From: Oscillatoriophycideae cyanobacterium NC_groundwater_1537_Pr4_S-0.65um_50_18
GTDB taxonomy: Bacteria > Cyanobacteriota > Cyanobacteriia > Elainellales > Elainellaceae
DNA length: 64,000 bases
NCBI GenBank assembly: GCA_016208305.1
Contig: JACQYI010000060.1
Coordinates: 124,001 to 188,000 of the forward strand
Direction: 5' to 3'
A program made the position numbers and the translations under genes. Below, piece after piece: positions 45,020-53,615 of this stretch (position 1 is the stretch's first letter; every line of letters begins with the position of its first letter). The notes beneath the pieces were generated by a model. It was not told the origin of the DNA. It did not search any database and saw only the letters and a program-made list of their open reading frames with translations.

Positions 45020-46318
45020 CTAACCAGCAGCGATCGCCTCATTGCTGATGGGAGCACTGGGGGCAAACACCTTTAGACCATCGGGGATGCATTCCACTTC
45101 GATCGGCGTGGTGCCGACAATTTCACCATCCACCACTACTTTTTGCGGCGGATGGGTCGTGACGCGTAGGCGCTTGGCTCTGAGGTGAACTACCGTTTGA
45201 TGTTCGACGCCTGTTCCGGTGAGAGCCGCGCCCATCATCCGCAGCATGGTAGTAATGCCCTGGAGCTTAGTTTCGGCAGTGGCGATCGTCATGTCTAGCA
45301 GGCCATCGTCAAAGATGACCTGGCCGCCCCCTTGCGCCAAGATCGAGGTGGGAGGTGCAGCGTTGGCGATCGTAATGGCGCTGGCTTCAAAGTGGTAGAT
45401 CGTGCCCTCGGCCTCAATTTCAGTTTCAAACAGCGTTTGGCTTTCCATCGTCTGCCAGCCTGCCATCAGGTAGGCTAATGCCCCCCACTGGTCTTTCATT
45501 TCGCGGCTGGCCAGCTCTACCGTAACGGCCTCATAGCCTACACCCGCCAGCAGCACCATAGGCAAGCCGTTGCAGGTGGCAGCATCTACCGTGCGGATAT
45601 TGCCGCTCAAGATTACCTGGCAGGCGTTGCGAATTGGCAGCAGTCGAGGAATGCCTAGCGCTGCTGCAAAGGCGTTTGCCGTACCGCGTGGGATAATGCC
45701 TAGCGGAATTTCGGTGCCGACGAGCGCTCCGGCCACGGCAGAGATGGTGCCGTCGCCTCCCGAAGCAATGACGAGATCGGCCTGAGCTTCGATCGCCTCT
45801 AGCACCATCGCTGCCGGATCGACATCGGGCTTGGTTTCACGCACCACCACCTGCATATGGGGTTCCAATAGCTGCTGAATCAGCGATAGCTCTTGTCCTG
45901 GATTGCCCTGCCCTGCTACCGGATTGAAGATCAGGTGGGCAATGCGCGTTTGTGCCAAAGACTGGACGATGGTGGCGGCAGTGGCCAAATTCGTTGCCAG
46001 CATGACGTTGTGAAAGTTGCAGATACGCAGAAACGCCTGGATATCTGGCTCATGCGGCTGGGCATAGAGCGGATCGACTAAGAAAATCACCGCTAATACG
46101 TTGCCATTGACAACCTCTGCGCCAATTTGAATATCGCCCCCCTCAGGGCCGGGGAGCATCGATTCGATCTTCAGTCCGGTTGCCCATTGGATGCGCTCTC
46201 CGGTAGCGGCAGTTGCAATCAGGCGATACCGACCCAGCAGTGGCGCATGCTGTTTGGCGAAATCGACGATCGCGTCTTTCTTGGAGTCGTGGGCAATCAG
46301 GGCAATGGTAGTAGGCAT
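45020..46318 (-). CDS. Methylglyoxal synthase / diacylglycerol kinase fusion
   Basis: This 432-residue fusion has residues 1-120 as an MgsA-like domain: AHDSKKD with H10 and D11, then MLPGPEGGDIQIG (54-66), VDPL and HEPD (H89, D92), so the MGS signature residues look complete. Residues 125-420 are a YegS/DAGK-type lipid kinase with FNPVAGQGNPG, the ATP loop SGGDGTISAVAGAL (186-199) and RGTANAFA. MGS makes methylglyoxal from dihydroxyacetone phosphate; the kinase phosphorylates a lipid diol. I recall such fusions in cyanobacteria. The coupling could link triose-phosphate overflow to lipid signalling; that is inference. Confidence 0.9.
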   Translation of the reverse strand: MPTTIALIAHDSKKDAIVDFAKQHAPLLGRYRLIATAATGERIQWATGLKIESMLPGPEGGDIQIGAEVVNGNVLAVIFLVDPLYAQPHEPDIQAFLRICNFHNVMLATNLATAATIVQSLAQTRIAHLIFNPVAGQGNPGQELSLIQQLLEPHMQVVVRETKPDVDPAAMVLEAIEAQADLVIASGGDGTISAVAGALVGTEIPLGIIPRGTANAFAAALGIPRLLPIRNACQVILSGNIRTVDAATCNGLPMVLLAGVGYEAVTVELASREMKDQWGALAYLMAGWQTMESQTLFETEIEAEGTIYHFEASAITIANAAPPTSILAQGGGQVIFDDGLLDMTIATAETKLQGITTMLRMMGAALTGTGVEHQTVVHLRAKRLRVTTHPPQKVVVDGEIVGTTPIEVECIPDGLKVFAPSAPISNEAIAAG

Positions 46319-46811
46319 TGTTGTGGCTTCAAGTATTTCTCTATTCTAGAATGCTGCTCTACCCGAATGGCTTGGTGTGGCGGGTGGAAAGTGACAACCC
46401 CAAAAGGCTGTCGGGTGAGGGAGAGCGTGAGGTGTACTGCAAAGAATTGCGGTAAAACTAATTTTAGTAATCTGGTTTTAGTAATCTAGCGGTGAACTCG
46501 CCCCTCCAAATCTGCCCAGAAAGGGCAATGAATAAAGGGCGATCGCTACTGATGCATGAAGGCAACCAGCATCCTCTTGTTAAAAACAAGCAGATCGAGT
46601 TGATCAATCAATACACCAATCTAGGCAACCGCCTAATGCCACCGTGGTTTATGACAATGCCATCGCGATCGATCACAACAGCATTGTCATAGCTTCCGTT
46701 TCTACCGCTGCAAATTTGCTTGCTTGCATCTGAACTTAAGTGGCGATCGCAGCGTTCCTAAACTGTTCCTAAACTATTCCCCCTTTTAGGGCTACTTATC
46801 TCAAGCCAAGT
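46319..46811. other. Intergenic region
   Basis: No gene is supported. A plus-strand frame (46492-46692) lacks a Shine-Dalgarno sequence and ends in the CAATGGC repeat family. A 10-bp hairpin, ATGACAATGC (46651-46660) with 46681-46690, encloses a CGATCGATCAC loop like those at 29265 and 30276. Confidence 0.4.
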
Positions 46812-47243
46812 TCATGCACAAAGAACATCGGCAGACCAAACGCGATCGATCGGAATCCCTAATTTTTGCTCTATGTCTTGTAGGAGAGCAATGTCAGGCG
46901 CATTCAGCTCATAAATAACTTGGCTGCGATCGAGTGAGATATAGGATTGCACCCACTCAATGCCATATTCTGCACAGTAGAGCAAGATTTTGCGACTTAT
47001 TTCATTCCAGTCGGTTTCGCTCAGCGGGGGATAGGTGCCTTCCATAATATGCCGCATTTTTGAATCTGGTTGCGGTGCGTTAGCTTCTGGCCGAATCCGA
47101 TCGCCTGCCCAAATCGGACGAGAGGGTAACCCGACTCTGCGATAAGACTCCCGCAAAGATTCGGCATCGGGTGCCTCAAAGGTGCAAATTATGCGATGGC
47201 GATCGGTGGATAGAAGAGAATAGATCCAGTTGAGTTTCAACAA
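46812..47243 (-). CDS. DUF4242 tandem protein, 5'-truncated
   Basis: This protein has up to 143 residues, with two DUF4242-like units. The second unit is full length (from DWNEISRKILLYCAEYGIEW to RVWSADV). The first starts inside the domain (NWIYSLLSTDRHRIICTFEA); the usual opening strand and helix, about 35 residues, are absent, and an in-frame TAA lies just upstream of the TTG start. It is therefore probably truncated, although still open. DUF4242 proteins (SCO4226 type) bind nickel in Streptomyces. Function here is unknown and perhaps lost. Confidence 0.6.
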   Translation of the reverse strand: MLKLNWIYSLLSTDRHRIICTFEAPDAESLRESYRRVGLPSRPIWAGDRIRPEANAPQPDSKMRHIMEGTYPPLSETDWNEISRKILLYCAEYGIEWVQSYISLDRSQVIYELNAPDIALLQDIEQKLGIPIDRVWSADVLCA

Positions 47244-47329
47244 TAATTACAGATGTAATCACCTCTGTTAGATCGGTTCAAGCATCTTGAGAATCTGCGT
47301 CAGCCAATCATGCGTCAGCCAATCATGTG

Positions 47330-47637
47330 CTAATTTTGCTGCATTTGCCGCGCGGCCTGTTCGATGGCTGTGCGGGCGTGGCAGCTCAGCATAAGGCGAT
47401 CGATTTGCTTGCATAGCGCATCAAATTGGGCGATCGCCTGTTCTGGCTTACCCAACCCTAAAACGCTCTGAATTAAAAATGCCTGAGACAGACCCATTTC
47501 GCTGGGATGGTTCATGGCTTGAGCCGACTGCAAGGCCACCTCAGCTCGAACGGCTGCCACCTCAAACCTGCTGTTCTAAATCCACTTCAGCGGCTCCGAG
47601 CAAAACATAAGCCAGCATACATTTAATATCCATCTGT
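47330..47637 (-). pseudogene. TPR-like gene remnant with frameshift
   Basis: An upstream piece begins MDIKCMLAYVLLGAAEVDLE and ends at a TGA near 47569. The frame then shifts to VAAVRAEVALQSAQAMNHPS, continuing through SVLGLGKPEQAIAQFDAL to 47330. The helical repeat pattern is TPR-like. The two pieces read naturally across a one-base frameshift, so the gene looks broken. It lies next to the truncated DUF4242 gene. Confidence 0.5.
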
Positions 47638-47806
47638 TGTAGCTTGCCGAAGACATTGCCCTTGAACAATGAACGAAGTCCCTAGGAATTCTCTATTCTC
47701 AAGCTTACATCCGGTTTATATTTTCAATAAACTTTTGACACCAACCTTAAATCGATGGGGCAATCAAAGAGCGAGTGACCAGTCTCTTGTGTTTCCCTGT
47801 AGCAGG

Positions 47807-47843
47807 TTTTGGAAGTGCCGCGCTCCGAGCGACACTTCCAAAA
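47807..47843. terminator. 15-bp inverted repeat
   Basis: TTTTGGAAGTGCCGC (47807-47821) pairs with GCGACACTTCCAAAA (47829-47843) with one mismatch around CTCCGA. It lies just downstream of the minus-strand gene ending at 47874. Confidence 0.6.
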
Positions 47844-47873
47844 CTATTGGCAAAACCTATTGGATGATTTTCC

Positions 47874-48155
47874 TTAGTTCATCAATACCCAGAGACGCTG
47901 TAGCGAACTAGAGGCTGCCTGTCCTTTGCGGTCATACTCGGTGAGTGACCAGCAGCGATCGAGATACTCAACCCGCTGCTCTTCGACCAACTCATCGATC
48001 AGGAGAGCAAGCAGCTTTCGCCAAAACGGATTCAACCCAGCGGCAAGATAATGGGTTTGCTCAGCAGGATTGGGAACGGTATCTGGAATCAGCTCTAATT
48101 GCCGATAAGCCGTCCATTGAGAGCTATATGTGGAGCTACGGTTGGAAAATCTCAT
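47874..48155 (-). CDS. Small cyanobacterial hypothetical protein
   Basis: This 93-residue protein starts at ATG 48155, directly after a perfect GGAGGT Shine-Dalgarno. The longer frame to 48191 is therefore rejected. The N terminus is Ser/Arg/Tyr-rich; the middle is helical (GLNPFWRKLLALLIDELVEE) and the C terminus is basic. It has no signal peptide, metal motif or membrane segment. It resembles short hypothetical proteins of cyanobacteria but has no named family. A terminator-like hairpin lies downstream. Confidence 0.65.
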   Translation of the reverse strand: MRFSNRSSTYSSQWTAYRQLELIPDTVPNPAEQTHYLAAGLNPFWRKLLALLIDELVEEQRVEYLDRCWSLTEYDRKGQAASSSLQRLWVLMN

Positions 48156-48373
48156 GGTGAACCTCCTCAATTTGCATTGCAGGAGGCACATATAAACCTG
48201 TCACCATACGTCACGACTAGTCAAAAGCGATCGTATGTTCGAATCTTTTTCTGTGCCTTACGCTACTTTTATCCCCTTATTTTACCATCTTTTTTAGAAA
48301 AATCGATATCGGCCATGAGTGCCATATCAGCGGTTTGGACGCTCTAACGGCAACTCATTTAGGGATTTGTTTC

Positions 48374-48427
48374 ATTTGATGGAAAGATTTGATGGAAAGA
48401 GTCGTGGAGTGCCCCTTTCCATCAAAT
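48374..48427. repeat. Inverted repeat with duplicated left arm
   Basis: ATTTGATGGAAAG occurs twice in tandem (48374-48386 and 48387-48399) and is complementary to 48415-48427. Two alternative 13-bp hairpins can form. It lies 11 bases downstream of the minus-strand gene ending at 48438. Confidence 0.75.
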
Positions 48428-48437
48428 CAATGCCTGC

Positions 48438-48863
48438 TTATTGGCGTTCCCAACGAAACTTGCGGTCTGCTTCTAGGATGGGCAGATCGTTGATGCTGGC
48501 AAATCGCCGCATCATTAGCCCATTTTCAGCAAACTCCCAGTTTTCATTGCCGTAGGCGCGATACCAAGCGCCAGAATCATCGTGCCACTCATATTCAAAT
48601 CGCACCGCAATGCGATTATCCATAAAACACCAGAGTTCTTTCCGCAACCGATAGTCGAGTTCTTTGGCCCACTTGCGCTGGAGAAACGCCCGGATGGCCT
48701 CCCGTCCTGAAAAAAATTCAGACCGATTTCGCCATTCAGAGTCTTCGGTATAGGCCAAGGCAACCCGCTCTGGATCGCGCGTGTTCCAAGCATTTTCTGC
48801 CGCCTGAACTTTAGCTTTGGCGGTTTCTAGCGTAAACGGAGGGAGCGGCGGTTTAGTTTCCAT
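48438..48863 (-). CDS. DUF1348 (SnoaL/NTF2-like) protein
   Basis: This 141-residue protein (ATG 48863) matches DUF1348: [20 protein letters not shown], then [33 protein letters not shown] and [20 protein letters not shown]. The fold is an NTF2-like cone with a hydrophobic pocket. The ligand or reaction is unknown. The frame is open to 49001, but the upstream part overlaps the neighbouring oxidase gene and has no role. Such proteins are common and soluble. Confidence 0.85.
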   Translation of the reverse strand: METKPPLPPFTLETAKAKVQAAENAWNTRDPERVALAYTEDSEWRNRSEFFSGREAIRAFLQRKWAKELDYRLRKELWCFMDNRIAVRFEYEWHDDSGAWYRAYGNENWEFAENGLMMRRFASINDLPILEADRKFRWERQ

Positions 48864-48948
48864 AGATTTTGATGGGTAAGAAATAAGGCGTTGCTGATTG
48901 TAGCGCTGACGATCGGGTCTTGAGCTTTTTGTGGGGTTGCGCGATCGC

Positions 48949-49905
48949 CTACCAAGAACCCATCGGTTCAAGAAAAGGCGAAAGCTCTGGACTTGATCCA
49001 TGTAGAGGAAGACTGGCTTCTACGCGATAGCCTTGCGCTAGGCGAAAGCGAAACAAGCGCTCTGCCCCTGCATAGGCAGCAATTTCGGCTCCTTCCCAGA
49101 TCACTTCGGCTGTGCCTGTGAGATACAGCAGGTTGCCCTGCGAAAAATCCACAAATAGCAAACCTGCATGGGGATTCAGCGCCAAGTTGCCAAAGGTATT
49201 AAAGTGAAAATTGCCAGAAAAATCGGGAACGGTTAGCGTCTGCTCGTCATCAATGCGCACAAAGCCCGGTTTGCCTCCCCGATGAGAGACATCGACACCG
49301 CTGGCGTCTCCGGCTGACTCATCAAGATAGGCAGTTGCGATAAAAAATGTGTCAGCCGCTGCAATCATGGCCTGCTCTGCTGCTCCTAAGGTTGCGATCG
49401 CCTGTACCGATGGGGAAGCAGCATTCTCTCTCAGCTCCAACAGGCGAGCCTGAATGTATTGAGGGCAGTTGCCAAAGCTTTGCTTGACCTGCACCTCAAA
49501 GCCATCGGCATGGGTTGCGGTCACTGTGCCATTCAGACGGTTGCGGCGACGGGTATGCAGTTCGATCCCCAGTAGGCCAATGTCTATGCTCTCGGCCAGC
49601 GTAGTCGCCAACGGATCACCCAGCAGTGGTCGTGCGGCAATATTTAAAGTGCGATCGTCCAAAGAAGAGAGAAACCCTGGCTCTCCTACGAGGATGGAAG
49701 CCCAAGGGTTTCCTGCCGCATCCACGGTGCCGACGATGACATAGGGCAACTGGGCAAAAAACTGCTGATGCTGCTCTGGCAGGTAGTCTCGGATCACCCG
49801 TCGCCCTTGCCTATCCATGCGATCCAATACGCCCAACCGCGCTTGAATTGCCAACTCACCCCGATGAAAGGGAGATGCAGAACTTGACCAACCTAAATTT
49901 GCCAT
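48949..49905 (-). CDS. Pyridoxamine 5'-phosphate oxidase-family flavoprotein
   Basis: This 318-residue protein has the PNPOx-like split-barrel fold: [19 protein letters not shown] near residue 58, [15 protein letters not shown] and a second barrel-like half ([26 protein letters not shown]). Members of this larger, two-barrel group bind FMN and reduce or oxidise small molecules; the substrate is unknown. The start at ATG 49905 gives [20 protein letters not shown], a typical start for this group. The GST and TetR genes next to it suggest a stress or detoxification setting. Confidence 0.85.
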   Translation of the reverse strand: MANLGWSSSASPFHRGELAIQARLGVLDRMDRQGRRVIRDYLPEQHQQFFAQLPYVIVGTVDAAGNPWASILVGEPGFLSSLDDRTLNIAARPLLGDPLATTLAESIDIGLLGIELHTRRRNRLNGTVTATHADGFEVQVKQSFGNCPQYIQARLLELRENAASPSVQAIATLGAAEQAMIAAADTFFIATAYLDESAGDASGVDVSHRGGKPGFVRIDDEQTLTVPDFSGNFHFNTFGNLALNPHAGLLFVDFSQGNLLYLTGTAEVIWEGAEIAAYAGAERLFRFRLAQGYRVEASLPLHGSSPELSPFLEPMGSW

Positions 49906-49973
49906 GATCTTGTCTTGGGTGAAGGTGCAGTTGTGAAGGTGCAGCTGCGAAACTGCAAGTTCTTACAGGCTTG

Positions 49974-50573
49974 CTAGATTCCTGCCATTGGGATGTAGCC
50001 TGAGAGCTGTTTAATGCGATCGATCCAGGCCAGAACATGGGGATAGCTATCTAAGTCAATCTTGCCATCGCGGGCGAGGGCGACATAGGGAAAGATAGCG
50101 ATATCAGCGATCGTGGGACGCTCAAACTCTAGCCAGGTGTGGGTACTTAAATGGGTATCGAGTTGGGTCAAGATAAAGGCTGCCTTTTGATGGGCGCGTT
50201 CAATGTTGATGTTGGTAACGCCAAATAAGTAGTAGAGGCGCGAATTTTCGGGTCCCTGCCGCACTTCGCCTGCCGCTGTCGAGAGCCAACGGATTACTTG
50301 AGCCAGAGGCAGTGCCTCTGACGGTAGCCATGCGTCGCCGCCATATTGTCGGGCAAGATAGACCAAAATGGCCTGGGCATCCGCTAGTTTGACCTCTCCA
50401 TCTACCAATAGGGGAACCTGACCGAAGGGATTGAGCGCTAAAAACTCCGGCGATTTCTGTTCGCCTTTCATCAAGTCCACTTTTACCCATTCATATTCCA
50501 CTTTGAGCAGTTCCAGCAGCAGTCTAACTTTGTAGCAGTTCCCAGATACTTCGTGACCGTAGAGTTGAATCAT
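49974..50573 (-). CDS. Glutathione S-transferase
   Basis: This 199-residue protein (ATG 50573) has a thioredoxin-like N-terminal domain with IQLYGHEVSGNCYKVRLLLE, the cis-Pro loop FGQVPLLVDGEVKLADAQAI and an all-helical C-terminal domain (FERPTIADIAIFPYVALA). S10 or the following N is the likely catalytic position. It conjugates glutathione to electrophiles. The frame to 50666 runs through the promoter region and is rejected. The gene is divergent from a TetR regulator, with two operator-like repeats between them. Confidence 0.9.
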   Translation of the reverse strand: MIQLYGHEVSGNCYKVRLLLELLKVEYEWVKVDLMKGEQKSPEFLALNPFGQVPLLVDGEVKLADAQAILVYLARQYGGDAWLPSEALPLAQVIRWLSTAAGEVRQGPENSRLYYLFGVTNINIERAHQKAAFILTQLDTHLSTHTWLEFERPTIADIAIFPYVALARDGKIDLDSYPHVLAWIDRIKQLSGYIPMAGI

Positions 50574-50614
50574 AGATTTATCCCTTAAGCGGGCTGCTAT
50601 TGAGTGAATAACTG

Positions 50615-50630
50615 TACCGATCGTTCGGTA
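50615..50630. promoter_or_regulatory. TetR-type operator, site 1
   Basis: TACCGATCGTTCGGTA is a near-perfect palindrome lying between the GST and TetR genes. Site 2, 27 bases away, has the same sequence with one change. Confidence 0.7.
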
Positions 50631-50641
50631 TAAACTGACTG

Positions 50642-50657
50642 TACCGATCGTTTGGTA
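50642..50657. promoter_or_regulatory. TetR-type operator, site 2
   Basis: TACCGATCGTTTGGTA overlaps a TATAAT hexamer at 50656-50661 that can serve as the -10 of the TetR gene. Binding here would repress that promoter directly. Confidence 0.7.
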
Positions 50658-50749
50658 TAATGTCAACAGGTCAATTCAACTTTTCTGCATTTCATTTTTC
50701 GCGTTTCCATCAGCTCGCGAATTGAGCAAGAACGACTTTCTATCAGCCC

Positions 50750-51298
50750 ATGTCTAAACAAGCGCATGTTCCGCCTCTGCTCGATCTGTTCCGGCAGTTT
50801 GGCTATGACGGGGTAACACTCTCAAAAATTTCTCAGGCAACGGGGTTGGGCAAGGCTAGCCTTTACCATCACTTTCCGGGCGGCAAAGATGAAATGGTTG
50901 AAACGGTGTTAACGGCGCTAGAGCAGGGGCTAGAGCAAATTGTGCTGGAAACGTTGCGGAGTCAAGGAGATGCTCCTACCAGACTGCGCCAGATGTGCGA
51001 TCGCATTAGCAAAGCCTATAACGATGGGCAAAAACCTTGTCTGCTAGCCTCCCTCATGCTGGGATCGGCCAAGGAGGTGTTTCGAGAGCAGGTTCGCGCC
51101 TTGTTGACCCTGTGGATCGATGCGATCGCCACTGTACTAATTGAGGCAGGTATGGAAGAGAACTTAGCGCGTCAGCGAGGAGAAGATGGCGTTATTGCCA
51201 TTCAAGGCGCGTTGATTCTGGCTCAGGGGTTGGGCAATCCTCTGCCTTTCCAGCGTGTCATTCAGCAGCTTCCCCATGAACTTTGCCGACCGATATGA
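50750..51298 (+). CDS. TetR/AcrR-family transcriptional regulator
   Basis: This 182-residue protein has an N-terminal HTH of the TetR type: LLDLFRQFGYDGVTLSKISQ, then ATGLGKASLYHHFPGGKDEM (about residues 30-50). A helical ligand-binding domain (YNDGQKPCLLASLMLGSA) follows. The C-terminal pattern resembles the LmrA/YxaF subgroup. It probably represses itself and the divergent GST gene through the twin palindromes at 50615 and 50642. The ligand is unknown but likely an electrophile or drug-like molecule. Confidence 0.9.
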   Translation: MSKQAHVPPLLDLFRQFGYDGVTLSKISQATGLGKASLYHHFPGGKDEMVETVLTALEQGLEQIVLETLRSQGDAPTRLRQMCDRISKAYNDGQKPCLLASLMLGSAKEVFREQVRALLTLWIDAIATVLIEAGMEENLARQRGEDGVIAIQGALILAQGLGNPLPFQRVIQQLPHELCRPI

Positions 51299-51343
51299 AT
51301 TTGATGCGTAGATGTGTGGCAATGCTTACAGCGATTTTTAGAT

Positions 51344-51375
51344 GGGAGAGTGGGTGAGTGGGAGAGTGGGTGAGT
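51344..51375 (+). repeat. 16-bp tandem repeat, two copies
   Basis: GGGAGAGTGGGTGAGT occurs twice in a row (51344-51359 and 51360-51375). It lies 45 bases after the TetR stop. It is a short simple repeat with no evident role. Confidence 0.85.
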
Positions 51376-51521
51376 GAGCAGCTTATGTAGGGGGAAATGG
51401 CGGTAAATCCAACGAAGGTTTTTTCGAGCCTGATTGCGTGGAGCTATGTTTGGGAGAATTTGCGATCGCAGGTTTCAAATTCCTCATTTAAAGTCCATCC
51501 TGAAAGTTGCTGATTTTATTT

Positions 51522-51574
51522 ATGAGATTTATGTTGAGAAGCTTGTAGCGCGCGCCTCTCAACATAAATTTCAT
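51522..51574. repeat. Dispersed hairpin family, copy 3
   Basis: ATGAGATTTATGTTGAGA (51522-51539) pairs with 51557-51574 with one mismatch around a GCGCGCGCC-containing loop. The arm and loop resemble the copy at 21115-21164. Confidence 0.6.
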
Positions 51575-51722
51575 GGCCAGATTAAGCAAGAATTAAGCAA
51601 TGTCTAAAAAAACTTAATAAACCCTTTGACTTTACCCCCGTAAATTCACTGACTTTTAACAGCTAAGGTTTCAGAGTCAGCTTACTTTGGGTAAAGTTCA
51701 GCTCTTTCATAGAGAACCCCCT

Positions 51723-52022
51723 ATGCAAGCCTCTCCTTCCCTAGGGAAAAAAGGTGTCAAGTTATTTAGAATTTGTTACAAGCTTAGAGAGACAGGTGCT
51801 GTTCATCGACCCATTGGTTTTCATACCTTGGAGGCAGCTGAAAAAATCGTGGCTCAGTTTAATGTGCGATATGCCGAGCATTGCGAATATTTTCTGGAAC
51901 CTGTCAACATCAATAGTCTGTCAGAGGATACGTTGATTAACTTAGTTCATCAAGAGAAACTGCCGCTCAACGATGCAAGACCCTATCTGCCTACAAATGC
52001 CTTGCCTCCTTCAGGGGGATGA
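51723..52022 (+). CDS. Small hypothetical protein
   Basis: This protein has 99 residues from ATG 51723, with AGAGAA upstream; the frame is open to a TTG at 51687. It has a basic N terminus (GKKGVKLFRICYKL), then a region like a short alpha/beta fold (HTLEAAEKIVAQFNVRYAEH) and a Pro/Asn-rich tail. It has no signal peptide or known motif. I do not recognise it. It precedes rarD by 70 bases on the same strand and may share its transcript. Confidence 0.55.
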   Translation: MQASPSLGKKGVKLFRICYKLRETGAVHRPIGFHTLEAAEKIVAQFNVRYAEHCEYFLEPVNINSLSEDTLINLVHQEKLPLNDARPYLPTNALPPSGG

Positions 52023-52092
52023 GCCGTTCGCAACTGTGCTGCTGTATCCCTCTCCCAACTGCCTCTGACTGAATTGACAGGCGATCGCTAGG

Positions 52093-53040
52093 ATGAGTGG
52101 AGCATCTTCACAGGTTCTTGGCTTGAATACTAAATCACAAGACTCGGCTAATCTGCCGCCCTTTGCTCCTTCTGGCGGACTTTATGCCGTTCTGGCCTAC
52201 GTTGCTTGGGGGCTGTTGCCAATTTATTGGAAACTCTTTGGCCAAACTCCGGCGATCGAGGTGCTAAGTCATCGAATGATTTGGTCAATGGTGTTCTTGC
52301 TGACTCTGCTGGGGTTGCAACACCGTCAAGCTGAGCTAAAACAGCTCTCGCCTAAAAAAGTGGGAGTTTTGCTGACGACCGCACTGCTGCTCACCTTCAA
52401 TTGGGGACTCTATATCTACGGCGTGAATAGCGATCGGGTGGTGGAAACGAGCTTAGGCTATTTCATCAATCCGTTGGTTAATGTGCTGCTGGGGTTTCTG
52501 GTTTTCAAAGAGCGGTTGAGTTTGGGGCAAAAGATCGCAGTGCTGTTGGCAGGGTTGGGCGTCGCCAACTTCATTTGGAATTTTGGCTCGGTGCCTTGGA
52601 TTGCTCTAGCACTGGCGTTTTCGTTTGCTTGCTATGGGCTATTGCGCAAGATTGTCGCTGTCTCGCCTATGGTGGGGTTGGCTGTAGAAACAGCGTTGAT
52701 TACCCCCTTGGCGCTGGCATTGGTCGGATTTTGGGCAGTTTCGGGGACAGGGCATCTGGGCACCAGCTTATCCATGACGCTGCTGTTTATCGGGGCAGGG
52801 GTCATGACCTCTATGCCCCTGCTCTGGTTTAATAACGCGGCAAAACGACTGCGCTTCTCAACCCTAGGATTTTTTCAGTACATTGCTCCGAGCATTCAGC
52901 TCTTGCTGGGCGTGTTTGTCTATCGTGAGCCGTTCACGGCTACCCATGCCGTTACCTTTGGGCTAATTTGGCTGGCGCTGGCTATTTATTCTGGCACTTC
53001 CTGGAGAGAGCAGCGATCGAAAAGCGCGCAAACTCATTAA
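52093..53040 (+). CDS. rarD: RarD, EamA-family permease
   Basis: This 315-residue integral membrane protein has ten predicted helices in two EamA/DMT repeats, preceded by a 28-residue polar N terminus. RarD landmarks include AYVAWGLLPIYWKLF at helix 1, LSHRMIWSMVFL, NWGLYIYGVNSDRVVETSLG and YFINPLVNVLLGF, and later GFFQYIAPSIQLLLGVFVY. RarD is a putative drug/metabolite exporter with an unproven substrate. ATG 52093 gives the typical length. Confidence 0.92.
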   Translation: MSGASSQVLGLNTKSQDSANLPPFAPSGGLYAVLAYVAWGLLPIYWKLFGQTPAIEVLSHRMIWSMVFLLTLLGLQHRQAELKQLSPKKVGVLLTTALLLTFNWGLYIYGVNSDRVVETSLGYFINPLVNVLLGFLVFKERLSLGQKIAVLLAGLGVANFIWNFGSVPWIALALAFSFACYGLLRKIVAVSPMVGLAVETALITPLALALVGFWAVSGTGHLGTSLSMTLLFIGAGVMTSMPLLWFNNAAKRLRFSTLGFFQYIAPSIQLLLGVFVYREPFTATHAVTFGLIWLALAIYSGTSWREQRSKSAQTH

Positions 53041-53130
53041 CCTGCAATAGGTTTTTAGTGCCATGCTCTGTGCATCACTTCCAACACATCCAAAAAACGA
53101 TTGGACTTTAGCGAAGCCATGAGCCAAGCC

Positions 53131-53583
53131 TCAAAGAGCAATTTCGCCTTGAGCAATACCCATGCCGACGGCTAGCCCAATACAGCCCAAAAAGGTAACA
53201 GCCAAAATGAACAGGGCAAAAATCTCTCCCGCAGAAAGGGGGCGATCGGTTGGGTCTAGATAGGCCGAAGATCGATATTTACGAGATTCAGACACCGGAC
53301 GATTGAGATCTCGCGGCGGCTGAATGACCCTGTAGCGCGAGTAGCCAATTTTTAGATCATAGGCCAGCCGCCGCTCTGGATTGCTCAAGGTGGCATAGGC
53401 TTCGTTGAGCTGCTGGAACTTGGCAGTGGCAATCGCCGCAGGTAAACTCGTCGTATCTGGATGGTATTGCTTACTCAAATCTCGATAGGTTTGCCTAATT
53501 TGCTGCACCGATGCAGAAGGGTGCAGACTCAGCAAATCGTAGTATGTCGAGCTTTGAGCCGAACTTGCCCCTGCCTCAACCAT
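53131..53583 (-). CDS. J-domain protein with C-terminal membrane helix
   Basis: This 150-residue protein has a J domain (residues 14-75: YYDLLSLHPSASVQQIRQTY, HPD at 41-43, LSNPERRLAYD). It stimulates an Hsp70/DnaK partner. A short linker precedes a C-terminal hydrophobic helix (about 114-140, IFALFILAVTFLGCIGLAVG), so it should anchor the chaperone at a membrane. Such tail-anchored J proteins are common in cyanobacteria. Start ATG 53583. Confidence 0.9.
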   Translation of the reverse strand: MVEAGASSAQSSTYYDLLSLHPSASVQQIRQTYRDLSKQYHPDTTSLPAAIATAKFQQLNEAYATLSNPERRLAYDLKIGYSRYRVIQPPRDLNRPVSESRKYRSSAYLDPTDRPLSAGEIFALFILAVTFLGCIGLAVGMGIAQGEIAL

Positions 53584-53615
53584 CGACTTCCCCCAGAAAT
53601 ACTCAGACTTAAAGT

